The translations under genes were made by a program, and so were the position numbers. The notes below the pieces were generated by a model that was not told where the DNA came from, searched no databases, and worked only from the letters and a program-made list of their open reading frames with translations. 53,432 nucleotides of DNA from JAJXWB01 sp047971685 (GTDB lineage: Bacteria; Pseudomonadota; Alphaproteobacteria; Rhizobiales; Beijerinckiaceae): positions 1-53,432 of the forward strand of contig JBKDZW010000004.1 in NCBI GenBank assembly GCA_047971685.1, written 5' to 3'. Positions 9,211-17,742 of the stretch are shown here, piece after piece; position 1 is the first letter of the stretch; every line of letters starts with the position of its first letter.

Positions 9211-9741
9211 ATGTTTTCGATCAATGGCGCCCGCGCCTTGAAATTTGCCGCCGCCGTCATTCTGGCGCTCGGCGCCACGGCCTGCGCCAAGAACCCCGGC
9301 GACGAGGCCTCCATCGCCGGCGGCGTCGGCGGAGCCGGCGGGGCCGGCTACGGTCGCGGCGGGGCGGCCTCGCCCGGCAGTCAGCAGGATTTCGTCGTCA
9401 ATGTCGGCGACCGCGTGTTCTTCGAATCCGATTCCTCGGAATTGTCGCCGACCGCACGAGCCACGCTCGACAAGCAGTCGCGCTGGCTACAACAATATTC
9501 CCGCTACGGCTTCACCGTCGAAGGCCATGCCGATGAGCGCGGCACGCGCGAATATAATTTCGCGCTCGGCGCCCGTCGCGCCGAAGTCGTCAAGGATTAC
9601 CTGGCCGCGCGCGGCATTCCCGCCTCGCGCATCAAGACGATCAGCTACGGCAAGGAGCGCCCGGTCGCGGTTTGCAACGACATTTCCTGCTGGTCGCAGA
9701 ACCGCCGCGCCGTCACGGTGTTGAAGGGCGACCAGTCCTGA
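9211..9741 (+). CDS. pal: Peptidoglycan-associated lipoprotein Pal
   Basis: Pal anchors the outer membrane to peptidoglycan and binds TolB. It is 176 residues. The lipoprotein signal ends in LGATAC with the lipidated cysteine near residue 25, followed by a Gly-rich linker. The OmpA-like peptidoglycan-binding domain (about 65-175) shows the VEGHADERGTREYN and ALGARRAEVVKDYL motifs; the Asp and Arg expected to hold diaminopimelate are present. The ATG at 9211 follows CAAGGAG; a longer frame from 9133 would spoil the signal peptide. Confidence 0.95.
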   Translation: MFSINGARALKFAAAVILALGATACAKNPGDEASIAGGVGGAGGAGYGRGGAASPGSQQDFVVNVGDRVFFESDSSELSPTARATLDKQSRWLQQYSRYGFTVEGHADERGTREYNFALGARRAEVVKDYLAARGIPASRIKTISYGKERPVAVCNDISCWSQNRRAVTVLKGDQS

Positions 9742-9836
9742 GCGCCGATATAGGGGTTGCTTCAGGGGGCTGACAAAGCGCGACGTGCATGGGTTTTGCC
9801 GCATGCGCCGGGAATCCGGCCTTTTAGGAAAACGTG

Positions 9837-9867
9837 CCGAAGGTCATGGCGAAATCATGACCTTCGG
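9837..9867. terminator. Perfect 12-bp hairpin downstream of pal
   Basis: CCGAAGGTCATG and CATGACCTTCGG form a perfect 12-bp stem around the 7-base loop GCGAAAT, 95 bases after pal. No T-run follows (ATCTGATTCC), so it may be an mRNA-stabilising hairpin or a Rho-assisted end rather than a classical terminator. It separates pal from the small ORF at 9930. Confidence 0.45.
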
Positions 9868-9929
9868 ATCTGATTCCTCTCGTATCTTTCTGGCACGTTG
9901 CTGTCGGGTAGAGATAAGGAGAGCTGGTC

Positions 9930-10082
9930 ATGAACGTTCCGTGCTTTGCATATAAGTCTGCCAAGCCGGCTTATGGTTTCAATAGTGCGGAAGTGCGTTA
10001 TCAGGCGCGTCGGCAACTCGAAATGTCGAGTGTCATTCTTGCGTGTTTTGGAATCGGCTGCGCGCTTGCATTTGTAGTCTGA
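9930..10082 (+). CDS. Small predicted single-pass membrane protein (50 aa)
   Basis: A 50-residue frame begins with ATG at 9930 and has a strong ribosome site (AAGGAG, ~8 bases upstream). The first ~30 residues are polar and basic (SAEVRYQARRQLE); the last 18 form one hydrophobic segment, MSSVILACFGIGCALAFVV, ending at the stop. A self-complementary GCCCGATCGGGC follows directly. The codon use is less GC-biased than in the neighbours. It lies inside the normally compact pal-cpoB interval. I do not recognise a family. It could be a tail-anchored regulator or an unrelated insertion. That it is real is likely but unproven. Confidence 0.5.
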   Translation: MNVPCFAYKSAKPAYGFNSAEVRYQARRQLEMSSVILACFGIGCALAFVV

Positions 10083-10274
10083 ATGCCCGATCGGGCGTCT
10101 TGAGTGCGCGTAATGTTCAGTTCGACTCGGTCTGTCGTGCGCGGATTGTCCGGCTGAGGCCGGTTCTCCCACCAGTCCGGTACGCCGCCGCAGGAGCGCC
10201 ATGCTTCGGACGGATTTCGGCGCCAATCGCATTATGATATGCGAAGCCGCACGTTCCGCCGGAATTCCTACGAC

Positions 10275-11303
10275 ATGCGTTTGTCCGATATTGCGCGCCG
10301 CGCCGCGCCCGCAGGCTTCCCGCCTGCCTTCCTTTTCCTTTCTCTTTCCCTTGCGTTTGCCGGGCCGATGGCGATTTCCTCCGCAGCGATCGCCGGCGAG
10401 AGCGCGCCCGCCAACTGGCGCCTGAGCCAATTGTTCAACCGTCCCTCGCCGCCCGCCAATATCGACGAGGAACCGTCGGTGCGCGGCGGTCCGAGCAACA
10501 GCGATCTCGTCGTGCGTCTCGACCGGCTCGAACGCCTCAATAGGGAATTGACCGGCCAGATCGAGCAATTGCAATTCCAGTTGCGCAAGCTGGAAGAGCA
10601 GGTGCGCAGCGGCGCGCCGGCCTCGGGCGGGGCGCCAGCGCCCGCCGCGCCCGCCGGAAATCCCGTGCCGCCGGTCGAAAATGGCCGGCTGCGGCGCGGC
10701 GACGCCTTCGACCCCACGCAGAACCCCGGCGCGCCGGGCGCGCCGCGACAACTCGGCACGACGCTGCCGAGCGCGCCCTTGCAGAGCGGTCCTTTGCAGA
10801 GCGCGACCGCCAATTCCGCCGGCGGGCGCGATTCGGGCGAAGCCGGCGCCATGAAGCCGCTCGATCTCGGCGCGCCGCGCGCTGCGCCGCCTGCGGATAC
10901 GCAGGTCGCCGCTGCGCCGCCGCAAGGGCCCAGGGAAGAATACGAGCGCGCCGCAAACCTGTTGAAGCTGGGCCAGTACGACAATGCGCAAAGGGATTTC
11001 GAGGGCTTCATCGCCAGACACGCCAAGACCCGTTACATGCCCGACGCCGTGTTCGGCCTTGCCGAAACCTATTTCCAGCGCGGCCGGCATCGCGAGGCGG
11101 CCGAGCAATATCTGAAAATCTCGACCGATTACGCCAATTCCAGCCGTGGCCCGGAGGCCATGTTGCGGCTCGGCCAGTCGCTCAACGCCCTTGGCGCCAA
11201 GGAACAGGCCTGCGCCTCTTTCGCCGAGGTCGCCCGCAAATATCCGAGCGCCTCGACCACGATCCGGGCCGCCGAGCGCGAAGCCAAGAAAATTTCGTGC
11301 TGA
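10275..11303 (+). CDS. cpoB: Tol-Pal associated periplasmic protein CpoB (YbgF)
   Basis: CpoB coordinates Tol function with septal peptidoglycan synthesis. From ATG 10275 it has 342 residues: a signal peptide (to about residue 40, ending AAIAG), a short coiled coil (about 65-100, LDRLERLNRELTGQIEQLQ), a Pro/Ala/Gly-rich linker, and a C-terminal block of three TPR repeats (about 220-340, starting EEYERAANLLKLGQYDNA). An in-frame ATG at 10239 adds 12 basic residues and cannot be excluded. The end overlaps the GTG start of tilS by 7 bases, which suggests translational coupling. Confidence 0.9.
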   Translation: MRLSDIARRAAPAGFPPAFLFLSLSLAFAGPMAISSAAIAGESAPANWRLSQLFNRPSPPANIDEEPSVRGGPSNSDLVVRLDRLERLNRELTGQIEQLQFQLRKLEEQVRSGAPASGGAPAPAAPAGNPVPPVENGRLRRGDAFDPTQNPGAPGAPRQLGTTLPSAPLQSGPLQSATANSAGGRDSGEAGAMKPLDLGAPRAAPPADTQVAAAPPQGPREEYERAANLLKLGQYDNAQRDFEGFIARHAKTRYMPDAVFGLAETYFQRGRHREAAEQYLKISTDYANSSRGPEAMLRLGQSLNALGAKEQACASFAEVARKYPSASTTIRAAEREAKKISC

Positions 11304-12331
11304 GCCGGCCGGTGGCGGCGCCGCTTTGTCCCGCAAAACTGCTGGCGGGGCTGGAGCGCGCGTCCGGACTGCTGCTCGCGGTTTCGGGCGGTCCCGATTC
11401 GCTGGCGCTGCTGGGGCTTGCCGACCAATGGCGGCACGAGCAGGCGCGCGCCGTCCCTTCTGTATTCGTGGCGAGCGTCGATCATGGATTGCGGCGCGAG
11501 GCGCGGGCCGAGGCCGAGGCCGTGGCCGGGCTTTGCGCCGTGCGCGGCCTGCCGCACGCCATCCTGACCTGGGAAGGCGAAAAGCCCGCCGCCGGGCTGC
11601 CGGCTGCGGCGCGCGCGGCGCGCTATCGCCTGCTTGGCGAACATGCGCGACGCCTCGGCGCCGATACGATCGTGACCGCCCACCACGCCGACGATCAGGC
11701 CGAGACCGTGCTGATGCGCCTGCTGCGCGGCAGCGGGCCGGCGGGGCTTGCGGGCATGGCCAGAATTTGCCGCGCTCCCTGGCCGGATGGCGAAGGGCTT
11801 TGGCTTGCTCGTCCGCTGCTTGGCGTCGCCAAGGCCGATCTCGTCGATTTTTGCGGAACGCAAAATCTGGCGTTCTTCGAGGATCCCTCCAATGCCGATC
11901 TCGCCTATCGCCGGCCGCAATTGCGTCGTCTGGCGAACCTTCTGGAGCGCGAGGGGTTCGGGCGGGCGGAACTGAACCGGCTGGCCGCGCGGGCGGCGCG
12001 CGCCGAAAAGGCTCTGGCGGCGGCGATTGCGGCGGAGATCGGCAATCTGCCGGCGCGCCGGGCGAGGGGATCGTTCGAGGCGCCGGCGGCGAATGTGAGA
12101 GCTTTGCCCGAGGAGGCGCTGGTGCGTCTCCTGGGAATGGAGATTGCGCGAATCGCAAAAGGAAGCGCGCCGCGCCTCGAACAAATCGAACAAATTGCCG
12201 CAAATCTCAAAAACAGCGCCCAGGCGAAGACCGCATTTGCCGCGACGCTTGGCGGGGCTGTAATTAAGCTTGATGCTAATCGATTGATTTTGAAGCAGGA
12301 AATTCCCCGTAAAGGAACCTCCCCGGGCTAG
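11297..12331 (+). CDS. tilS: tRNA(Ile)-lysidine synthase TilS
   Basis: TilS joins lysine to C34 of tRNA-Ile (CAU anticodon), changing it to read AUA; the enzyme is essential. The 344-residue protein has the ATP-pyrophosphatase PP-loop SGGPDS near residue 32, and the TAHHADDQAETVLMRLLRGS motif near 125, both diagnostic. It lacks the long C-terminal extension of the E. coli enzyme, as is common in alphaproteobacteria. It starts with GTG inside the end of cpoB. ftsH begins about 130 bases downstream, the order found in many relatives. Confidence 0.94.
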   Translation: MLSRPVAAPLCPAKLLAGLERASGLLLAVSGGPDSLALLGLADQWRHEQARAVPSVFVASVDHGLRREARAEAEAVAGLCAVRGLPHAILTWEGEKPAAGLPAAARAARYRLLGEHARRLGADTIVTAHHADDQAETVLMRLLRGSGPAGLAGMARICRAPWPDGEGLWLARPLLGVAKADLVDFCGTQNLAFFEDPSNADLAYRRPQLRRLANLLEREGFGRAELNRLAARAARAEKALAAAIAAEIGNLPARRARGSFEAPAANVRALPEEALVRLLGMEIARIAKGSAPRLEQIEQIAANLKNSAQAKTAFAATLGGAVIKLDANRLILKQEIPRKGTSPG

Positions 12332-12463
12332 GCGGCATTTTTGCAAAATTCATGTCAATCACGTTTCGTCGCTCTCCTTGGCAAGGGGGGGCGGCGCGCC
12401 TAGATTAGTCAAAGCAAGGTCTGCGGTCGCAAGGTGGCGTGCCGCGCGCAAAACAGGCGCCCG

Positions 12464-14389
12464 ATGAATCCCAATTTTCGAAATTTCGCCCTCTGGGTGA
12501 TTATCTTCTTTCTGGTCGTCGCTCTGGTGATGCTGTTCCAGAACCCGTCGCATCGGCAGCAGACTTCGGCCATCTCCTTCAGCGAATTGCTGACGCAGGT
12601 CGATCAGGGCCGGGTGCGCGACGTCACGATCGCAGGCGCGGAAATTTCGGGCCATTACACCGATGGCCGCGATTTTACGACATACGCGCCCAACGATCCC
12701 TCGCTGGTCCAGACGCTTTACAAAAAGAATGTCGCAATTACCGCGCGGCCGCCCTCGGAAGGCAATAACTGGCTGGTGACGCTGCTGGTCAACGGTCTGC
12801 CGCTGATCGCCTTTCTGGGCGTGTGGATTTTCCTGTCGCGCCAGATGCAGGGGGCCGGCGGGAAAGCCATGGGCTTCGGCAAATCCAAGGCCAAGCTTCT
12901 GACGGAAACGCGCGGGCGCGTGACGTTCGAGGATGTGGCCGGCGTGGACGAGGCCAAGGAAGACTTGCAGGAGATCGTCGAATTTCTGCGCGATCCCCAG
13001 AAATTCCAGCGGCTGGGCGGGCGGATCCCGCGCGGCGTCTTGCTCGTGGGGCCGCCCGGCACGGGTAAAACCTTGTTGGCGCGCGCCATTGCGGGCGAGG
13101 CCAATGTGCCGTTCTTCACGATTTCGGGCTCCGATTTCGTCGAAATGTTTGTTGGCGTCGGCGCGTCGCGCGTGCGCGACATGTTCGAGCAGGCGAAGAA
13201 AAACGCGCCCTGTATCATTTTTATCGACGAAATCGACGCGGTCGGGCGCCATCGCGGCGCGGGGCTCGGCGGCGGCAACGACGAGCGCGAGCAGACGCTC
13301 AACCAATTGCTCGTCGAAATGGACGGTTTCGAGGCCAACGAGGGCATCATCCTGATCGCAGCCACCAACCGTCCCGACGTGCTCGATCCGGCATTGCTGC
13401 GTCCGGGCCGTTTCGACCGCCAGATCGTCGTTCCGAACCCGGACGTCATCGGCCGCGAAAAAATTCTTCGCGTCCATGTGCGGAAGGTGCCGCTTGCGCC
13501 CGACGTCGATCTCAAGACCGCTGCGCGCGGTACGCCGGGGTTTTCGGGCGCCGATCTCATGAATCTGGTGAACGAGGCGGCGCTGATGGCGGCGCGGCGC
13601 GGAAAACGAATCGTCACCATGGCGGAGTTCGAGGACGCCAAGGACAAGATCATGATGGGGGCAGAGCGCCGCACGCTGGTCATGACCGAGCAGGAAAAGC
13701 TGCTGACCGCCTATCACGAGGGCGGCCATGCGATCGTGGCGCTCAACGTGCCGGCGACAGACCCGGTGCACAAGGCCACGATCATTCCGCGCGGCCGCGC
13801 GCTTGGCATGGTCATGCAGCTTCCCGAACGCGACAAGCTGTCGATGAGTTACGAGCAGATGACCTCGCGGCTCGCCGTGCTGATGGGCGGGCGGGTGTCG
13901 GAGGAGATCATCTTCGGCGAGGACAAGGTGACCTCGGGCGCGCAATCGGACATCGAACAGGCGACCAAGCTCGCCCGCGCGATGGTCACGCGCTGGGGCT
14001 TTTCCAAGGAACTCGGCGCCGTCATGTACGGCGAAAACCAGGAGGAAGTGTTCCTGGGCTATTCCATGGGGCGCCAGCAGAGCATTTCGGAACAGACATC
14101 GCAGAAGATCGACGTGGAAGTGCGCCGTCTCGTCGAAAGCGGGCTGGGCGAAGCGCGCCGCATTCTCACCGAGAAGCGCGCCGATCTGGAGGCGCTCGCC
14201 AAGGGCCTGATGGAATACGAGACCCTGTCCGGCGAGGAAATCCTAGGGCTTATCGACGGTGTGCCGCCCGTGCGCGACACGGGCGATTCGGCCCCGCCGC
14301 GCACGGCCGCCGTTCCCTCGGCCGGGCGCAACCGCCAGTCGCCGCCCGAGCCGGACTCAGGCGGCCTCGAACCGCAACCGAGCGCCTGA
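12464..14389 (+). CDS. ftsH: ATP-dependent zinc metalloprotease FtsH
   Basis: Membrane-bound AAA+ protease that degrades misfolded membrane proteins and regulators such as LpxC or sigma-32. It has 641 residues. Two membrane helices flank a small periplasmic domain (about 5-25 and 105-125). The AAA module shows Walker A GPPGTGKT near residue 195, Walker B IIFIDEID, and the second region of homology (TNRPDVLDPALLRPGRFDR). The zinc site HEGGH is near residue 418. ATG 12464 (MNPNFRNF) matches the family; the frame upstream is not conserved. A strong terminator follows. Confidence 0.97.
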   Translation: MNPNFRNFALWVIIFFLVVALVMLFQNPSHRQQTSAISFSELLTQVDQGRVRDVTIAGAEISGHYTDGRDFTTYAPNDPSLVQTLYKKNVAITARPPSEGNNWLVTLLVNGLPLIAFLGVWIFLSRQMQGAGGKAMGFGKSKAKLLTETRGRVTFEDVAGVDEAKEDLQEIVEFLRDPQKFQRLGGRIPRGVLLVGPPGTGKTLLARAIAGEANVPFFTISGSDFVEMFVGVGASRVRDMFEQAKKNAPCIIFIDEIDAVGRHRGAGLGGGNDEREQTLNQLLVEMDGFEANEGIILIAATNRPDVLDPALLRPGRFDRQIVVPNPDVIGREKILRVHVRKVPLAPDVDLKTAARGTPGFSGADLMNLVNEAALMAARRGKRIVTMAEFEDAKDKIMMGAERRTLVMTEQEKLLTAYHEGGHAIVALNVPATDPVHKATIIPRGRALGMVMQLPERDKLSMSYEQMTSRLAVLMGGRVSEEIIFGEDKVTSGAQSDIEQATKLARAMVTRWGFSKELGAVMYGENQEEVFLGYSMGRQQSISEQTSQKIDVEVRRLVESGLGEARRILTEKRADLEALAKGLMEYETLSGEEILGLIDGVPPVRDTGDSAPPRTAAVPSAGRNRQSPPEPDSGGLEPQPSA

Positions 14390-14671
14390 CGCGAGTTCTG
14401 CAAACAACATAAACCCCGCCGTGAGGCGGGGTTTTTCGGTTGAAGTCAGGCTCAGGCCGATGATTGTGCCGATTTTTGCGGGGCGCATGAAATTGACCTT
14501 CAACTCGAGCGTCCGGGCCATCTGCCGCCCGCCAAGCGCGGCCATGGCCGCAGGCGCCATCGTGTCGTCGAGCATGGCGGCGAGAATGCCGCCCTGGATC
14601 GTTCCGGCGGGGTTGAGGAATTGCGGAGCGCCGGCGAATTCCACTTCGATCGCGCCAGCCGGTTCGTTCAT
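14357..14671 (-). pseudogene. Truncated PaaI-family hotdog thioesterase
   Basis: Residues ~7-72 match the core of PaaI-type acyl-CoA thioesterases: FLNPAGTIQGGILAAMLDDT carries the catalytic-region QGG and Asp, and LELKVNFMRPAKIG is the following strand. After residue ~72 the frame runs into the complement of the ftsH terminator and the last 33 bases of ftsH, and the expected final strands are missing. The N-terminal helix of the family is also short or absent. An AGGAGAG ribosome site precedes the start, so it could still be translated. It is probably a gene fragment trimmed by a deletion next to ftsH. Confidence 0.6.
14411..14437 (+). terminator. Intrinsic terminator of ftsH
   Basis: AAACCCCGCC and GGCGGGGTTT form a perfect 10-bp stem with a GTGA loop, 22 bases after the ftsH stop, and the T-run continues to TTTTTC. 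On the opposite strand the A-run also becomes a T-run, so it could work in both directions. Confidence 0.9.
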
Positions 14672-14762
14672 CCATCACTCTCTCTCCTGTGCAAATCGAT
14701 GCTGTGGGCATGACAGGAACATGCGGAGAACGATTGGAAGGCTGCCGAGGCGTTCGCCGCCT

Positions 14763-15119
14763 TCAGGCGATGAGGTCTGCGATCCTTTCCGCCGGCCGGC
14801 ACAGCGTGGCCTTTTCGCCGATCACGACGATCGGCCGTTCGATCAGAATCGGGTGCGCGGCTATGGCGGCGAAAATCTCGTCGTCGGTCAGGCCGGGCCG
14901 GTCGAGGTCCAGTTCCTCGAAGGGCGTTCCGCGCCTGCGGAGAATGTCGCGGACGCAGGCGCCCATCTTCTTCAGGATATTTTCGAGCGTGGCGCGATCG
15001 GGCGGGGTTTTCAGATATTCGACGATCTCGGGCTCGTAGCCCGCCGCGCGGAGCGCCGCCAGGACGTTGCGAGAGGTTCCGCAGGCCGGATTGTGGTAGA
15101 TGATCGCTGGGCGGGCCAC
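14763..15119 (-). CDS. arsC: ArsC-family arsenate reductase (glutaredoxin type)
   Basis: A 118-residue thioredoxin-fold protein of the glutaredoxin-dependent ArsC family, which reduces arsenate to arsenite. The N-terminal motif is IIYHNPACGTSRNVLAAL with the active cysteine near residue 12, and the RGTPFEELDLD and HPILIERPIVV stretches hold further conserved Arg positions. The GTG at 15119 is preceded by GAAGGAAG and gives the normal length. No arsB, acr3 or arsR is nearby, so a stand-alone housekeeping or Spx-like role is possible. It is divergent from glmM. Confidence 0.88.
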   Translation of the reverse strand: MARPAIIYHNPACGTSRNVLAALRAAGYEPEIVEYLKTPPDRATLENILKKMGACVRDILRRRGTPFEELDLDRPGLTDDEIFAAIAAHPILIERPIVVIGEKATLCRPAERIADLIA

Positions 15120-15231
15120 AGGGCTTCCTTCGCGTGTTAAGGAACAGGTAAGATTTCGGGGCTCGGGGAGCCCTGTCTGTTCTACAATGGCGGTGATTAT
15201 TGCCAATAGCTTTCAGCGTCTGGGGACAAAG

Positions 15232-16578
15232 ATGAGCCGCACCTATTTCGGCACCGACGGCATTCGCGGCGTGGCCAATCGCGTGATTACGCCCGAACTC
15301 GCCCTGAAGGTGGGCCAGGCGGCAGGCCTGGTGTTCCAGCGCGGCGAGCACCGTCATCGCGTGGTCATCGGCAAGGATACGCGGCTTTCGGGCTATATGA
15401 TCGAATACGCCATGGTCGCGGGCTTTGCCTCCGTCGGCGTCGATCCCCTGATTCTCGGGCCCATGCCGACGCCGGCGGTCGCCATGCTCACACGCTCCAT
15501 GCGCGCCGATCTCGGCGTGATGATCTCGGCCTCGCATAATCCTTACGAGGACAATGGCATCAAGCTGTTCGGACCGGACGGCTACAAGCTGTCGGACGAG
15601 GTGGAGATCGAGATAGAGGCGCTGGTCGACCAGGATTTGTCCAACAAGCTCGCCAAACCGCCGGCGCTCGGGCGGGCGCGGCGCGTCGACGACGTGCGGG
15701 CCCGCTACATCGAATTCGCCAAACGCACCCTGCCGCGCAACGCCTCCCTCGAGGGCCTGCGGATTGTCGTGGATTGCGCGAATGGCGCGGCCTATCGCGT
15801 GGCGCCGGAGGCCTTGTGGGAACTTGGCGCGGAGGTTTTCGCAATCGGTTGCGAGCCCAACGGCCTCAACATCAACCGCGATGTCGGCTCGACCGCGCCT
15901 GCGGCCCTGTCGGCCAAGGTGCGCGAGATGCGCGCCGATATCGGGATTGCGCTCGACGGCGACGCCGACCGCGTCCTGATCGTCGACGAACGCGGGCATC
16001 TCGTCGATGGCGATCAATTGATGGCGGTAGTGGCCACGAGCTGGAACGAGGACCATATGCTGGCCAGGCCCGGCGTTGTGGCGACCTTCATGTCCAATCT
16101 CGGACTCGAGCGCTATCTGGGGGGCGTGTGGCTGTCGCTCGAGCGCACCTCGGTCGGCGACCGCTATGTGCTCGAGCGCATGCGCGCCGAAGGCTACAAC
16201 GTCGGCGGCGAGCAATCCGGCCACATCATCCTGTCGGATTATTCGACCACCGGCGACGGGCTGGTGGCGGCCATGCAGGTTCTGGCGGTCGTCAAGAAGA
16301 AGGACCGGCCGGTCAGCGAGGTCTGTCACCTGTTCGAGCCGTTGCCGCAGATCCTGCGCAATGTGCGGGTGCGCAAGAACGTGCTCGAACGTCCGCCGGT
16401 CGCGCGCTCCATCGACGAGGCGCGCGAGCGGCTGGGCGAGGGCGGGCGGCTGCTGATCCGCCCTTCCGGCACGGAGCCGGTGATTCGCGTGATGGGCGAG
16501 GGCGACGACCGCGACCTCGTCGAGAAGGTCGTGGACGATGTCTGCGGTCTGTTGTCGGAGGCGGCGGAGGCGGCCTGA
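15232..16578 (+). CDS. glmM: Phosphoglucosamine mutase GlmM
   Basis: Converts glucosamine-6-phosphate to glucosamine-1-phosphate for UDP-GlcNAc, thus for peptidoglycan and lipid A. The protein has 448 residues, normal. It begins MSRTYFGTDGIRG, the family signature. The phosphoserine loop ISASHNPYEDNGIK has the active Ser near residue 101; the metal loop is DGDADR near 243; the sugar loop GGEQSGH and the phosphate loop RPSGTEPVIRVM follow. The frame is open further upstream, but ATG 15232 matches the signature exactly. In this phylum glmM often follows ftsH, as here. Confidence 0.97.
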   Translation: MSRTYFGTDGIRGVANRVITPELALKVGQAAGLVFQRGEHRHRVVIGKDTRLSGYMIEYAMVAGFASVGVDPLILGPMPTPAVAMLTRSMRADLGVMISASHNPYEDNGIKLFGPDGYKLSDEVEIEIEALVDQDLSNKLAKPPALGRARRVDDVRARYIEFAKRTLPRNASLEGLRIVVDCANGAAYRVAPEALWELGAEVFAIGCEPNGLNINRDVGSTAPAALSAKVREMRADIGIALDGDADRVLIVDERGHLVDGDQLMAVVATSWNEDHMLARPGVVATFMSNLGLERYLGGVWLSLERTSVGDRYVLERMRAEGYNVGGEQSGHIILSDYSTTGDGLVAAMQVLAVVKKKDRPVSEVCHLFEPLPQILRNVRVRKNVLERPPVARSIDEARERLGEGGRLLIRPSGTEPVIRVMGEGDDRDLVEKVVDDVCGLLSEAAEAA

Positions 16579-16635
16579 ACCGCTCGGACGCCGCCGGCAT
16601 GTTTTTTATCCGGCCGGGCTGGTTAAGCGTTAGGG

Positions 16636-16650
16636 TTAAGCGCTCTTTAA
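16636..16650. promoter_or_regulatory. CtrA-like box upstream of the first outer-membrane protein gene
   Basis: TTAAGCGCTCTTTAA fits TTAA-N7-TTAA. It lies 70 bases before the ATG at 16720, and a third TTAA occurs at 16623 in the repeated GGTTAAGCG. The matching box before the next paralog has the same GCGC after the first half-site. Binding is inferred from sequence alone. Confidence 0.5.
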
Positions 16651-16719
16651 GAAAGGTCTGCGAAATTCCAACCGTGTGGAACGGATTCGGGCGTTGCCCG
16701 TCATTGAAAGGAATTTCGC

Positions 16720-17586
16720 ATGGGCAATTTCAAAGCCCTTTCATTGGCGGGCGCTTTGACCGCCGCCGCTTTTAGTCCGGCGTTCGCTGCCGACCTGTTG
16801 CCGCCGCCGCCGCCGGTCGAGCCGCCGATGATGCCGGTGGCCGAGATGAGCGGCTGGTATCTGCGCACCGACGTGGGCATTGGCATCAACGAAATGTCGA
16901 ACATGCGCTCGACGTTGCAGCCGACCAATGCGCTTGGCGGCGCGGCGCCAGGCACCGCCATGGTCTATTCCGATCTCGGCGATTCCGGGCTTATCGGGAT
17001 CGGCGTCGGCTATCAGTTCAACAACTGGTTCCGCGGCGATCTTACCGCCGAATACCGCTCCTCGGCCGATTATCGCAAGGGCATGATCTACACTGCCTTC
17101 TGCGCGAGCGCCTTCTGTCTGGACACTTATTCGGCGCATGTGCGCTCGGGCGTCTTCATGGCCAACGGCTATGTCGATCTGGGCACCTGGTATGGCCTGA
17201 CGCCTTATGTCGGCGCCGGCGTCGGTCTTGCCCATCACAGCATGCGCGGCCTCACCGACATTGGCCTTGGCCGCGGCTATGCGCCCGACAACAGCAAGGA
17301 CAATTTCGCATGGGCCGTCATGGCCGGCCTTGCCTATAACGTGACGCCCAACCTGAAGATCGACGTGGGCTATCGCTATATCGACATGGGCAAGTACTAC
17401 AGCACGCCCATCGTCTGCGAATCGGTTGCGAGCTGCTTTGGCGAAGTTCAGTCCTATCGCCATGCTTCGCACGATGTGCGCTTCGGCGTGCGTTACATGC
17501 TTGGCGATGCGGCCCCCGTTCCGGTTCTGGCGCCCAGCGCGCCGATCTTCAACAGCCGGCCCGGACCGCTCGTGCGCAAGTACTGA
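16720..17586 (+). CDS. Outer-membrane beta-barrel protein (Omp25/31-like), paralog 1
   Basis: A 288-residue exported protein. The signal peptide (about 1-23, ending AFA-A) is followed by a short Pro-rich segment (LLPPPPPVEPP) and an 8-stranded porin-like barrel. Characteristic strands are GYQFNNWFRGDLTAEYR, DLGTWYGLTPYVGAGVGLAH and VDVGYRYIDMGK-type repeats. ATTGAAAGGA precedes the ATG. The downstream neighbour shares these strands and is a paralog. Such proteins are abundant surface antigens in Hyphomicrobiales; the specific function is unknown. A CtrA-like box lies upstream and an intrinsic terminator downstream, so it is probably a single-gene unit. Confidence 0.85.
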   Translation: MGNFKALSLAGALTAAAFSPAFAADLLPPPPPVEPPMMPVAEMSGWYLRTDVGIGINEMSNMRSTLQPTNALGGAAPGTAMVYSDLGDSGLIGIGVGYQFNNWFRGDLTAEYRSSADYRKGMIYTAFCASAFCLDTYSAHVRSGVFMANGYVDLGTWYGLTPYVGAGVGLAHHSMRGLTDIGLGRGYAPDNSKDNFAWAVMAGLAYNVTPNLKIDVGYRYIDMGKYYSTPIVCESVASCFGEVQSYRHASHDVRFGVRYMLGDAAPVPVLAPSAPIFNSRPGPLVRKY

Positions 17587-17604
17587 GCAGACAGAATTCA
17601 GACG

Positions 17605-17638
17605 AAACGGCGCGGCTTGTCCGCGCCGTTTTCATTTT
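17605..17638 (+). terminator. Intrinsic terminator of outer-membrane protein paralog 1
   Basis: AAACGGCGCGG and CCGCGCCGTTT form a perfect 11-bp stem with a 5-base loop, 18 bases after the stop, followed by TTTCATTTT. Confidence 0.88.
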
Positions 17639-17742
17639 GCGCATCTGAAAATTCCAAACTTCCGGCGCCTGCGCGCTCAATTGCGCAGGCACAGGAGATT
17701 GCGGCGAAAAAACTGCGGGTTCTTGCTTTGCGATCCCCGGAA

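Noticed and set aside
9855..12203. A 782-codon frame on the minus strand opposite cpoB and tilS
   Set aside because: It is a by-product of high-GC third positions; the product is Arg/Pro-rich with no domain, while the plus strand carries clear TilS and CpoB motifs.
12359..13945. A 528-codon minus-strand frame opposite ftsH
   Set aside because: Shadow of FtsH, whose Walker and HEGGH motifs are intact.
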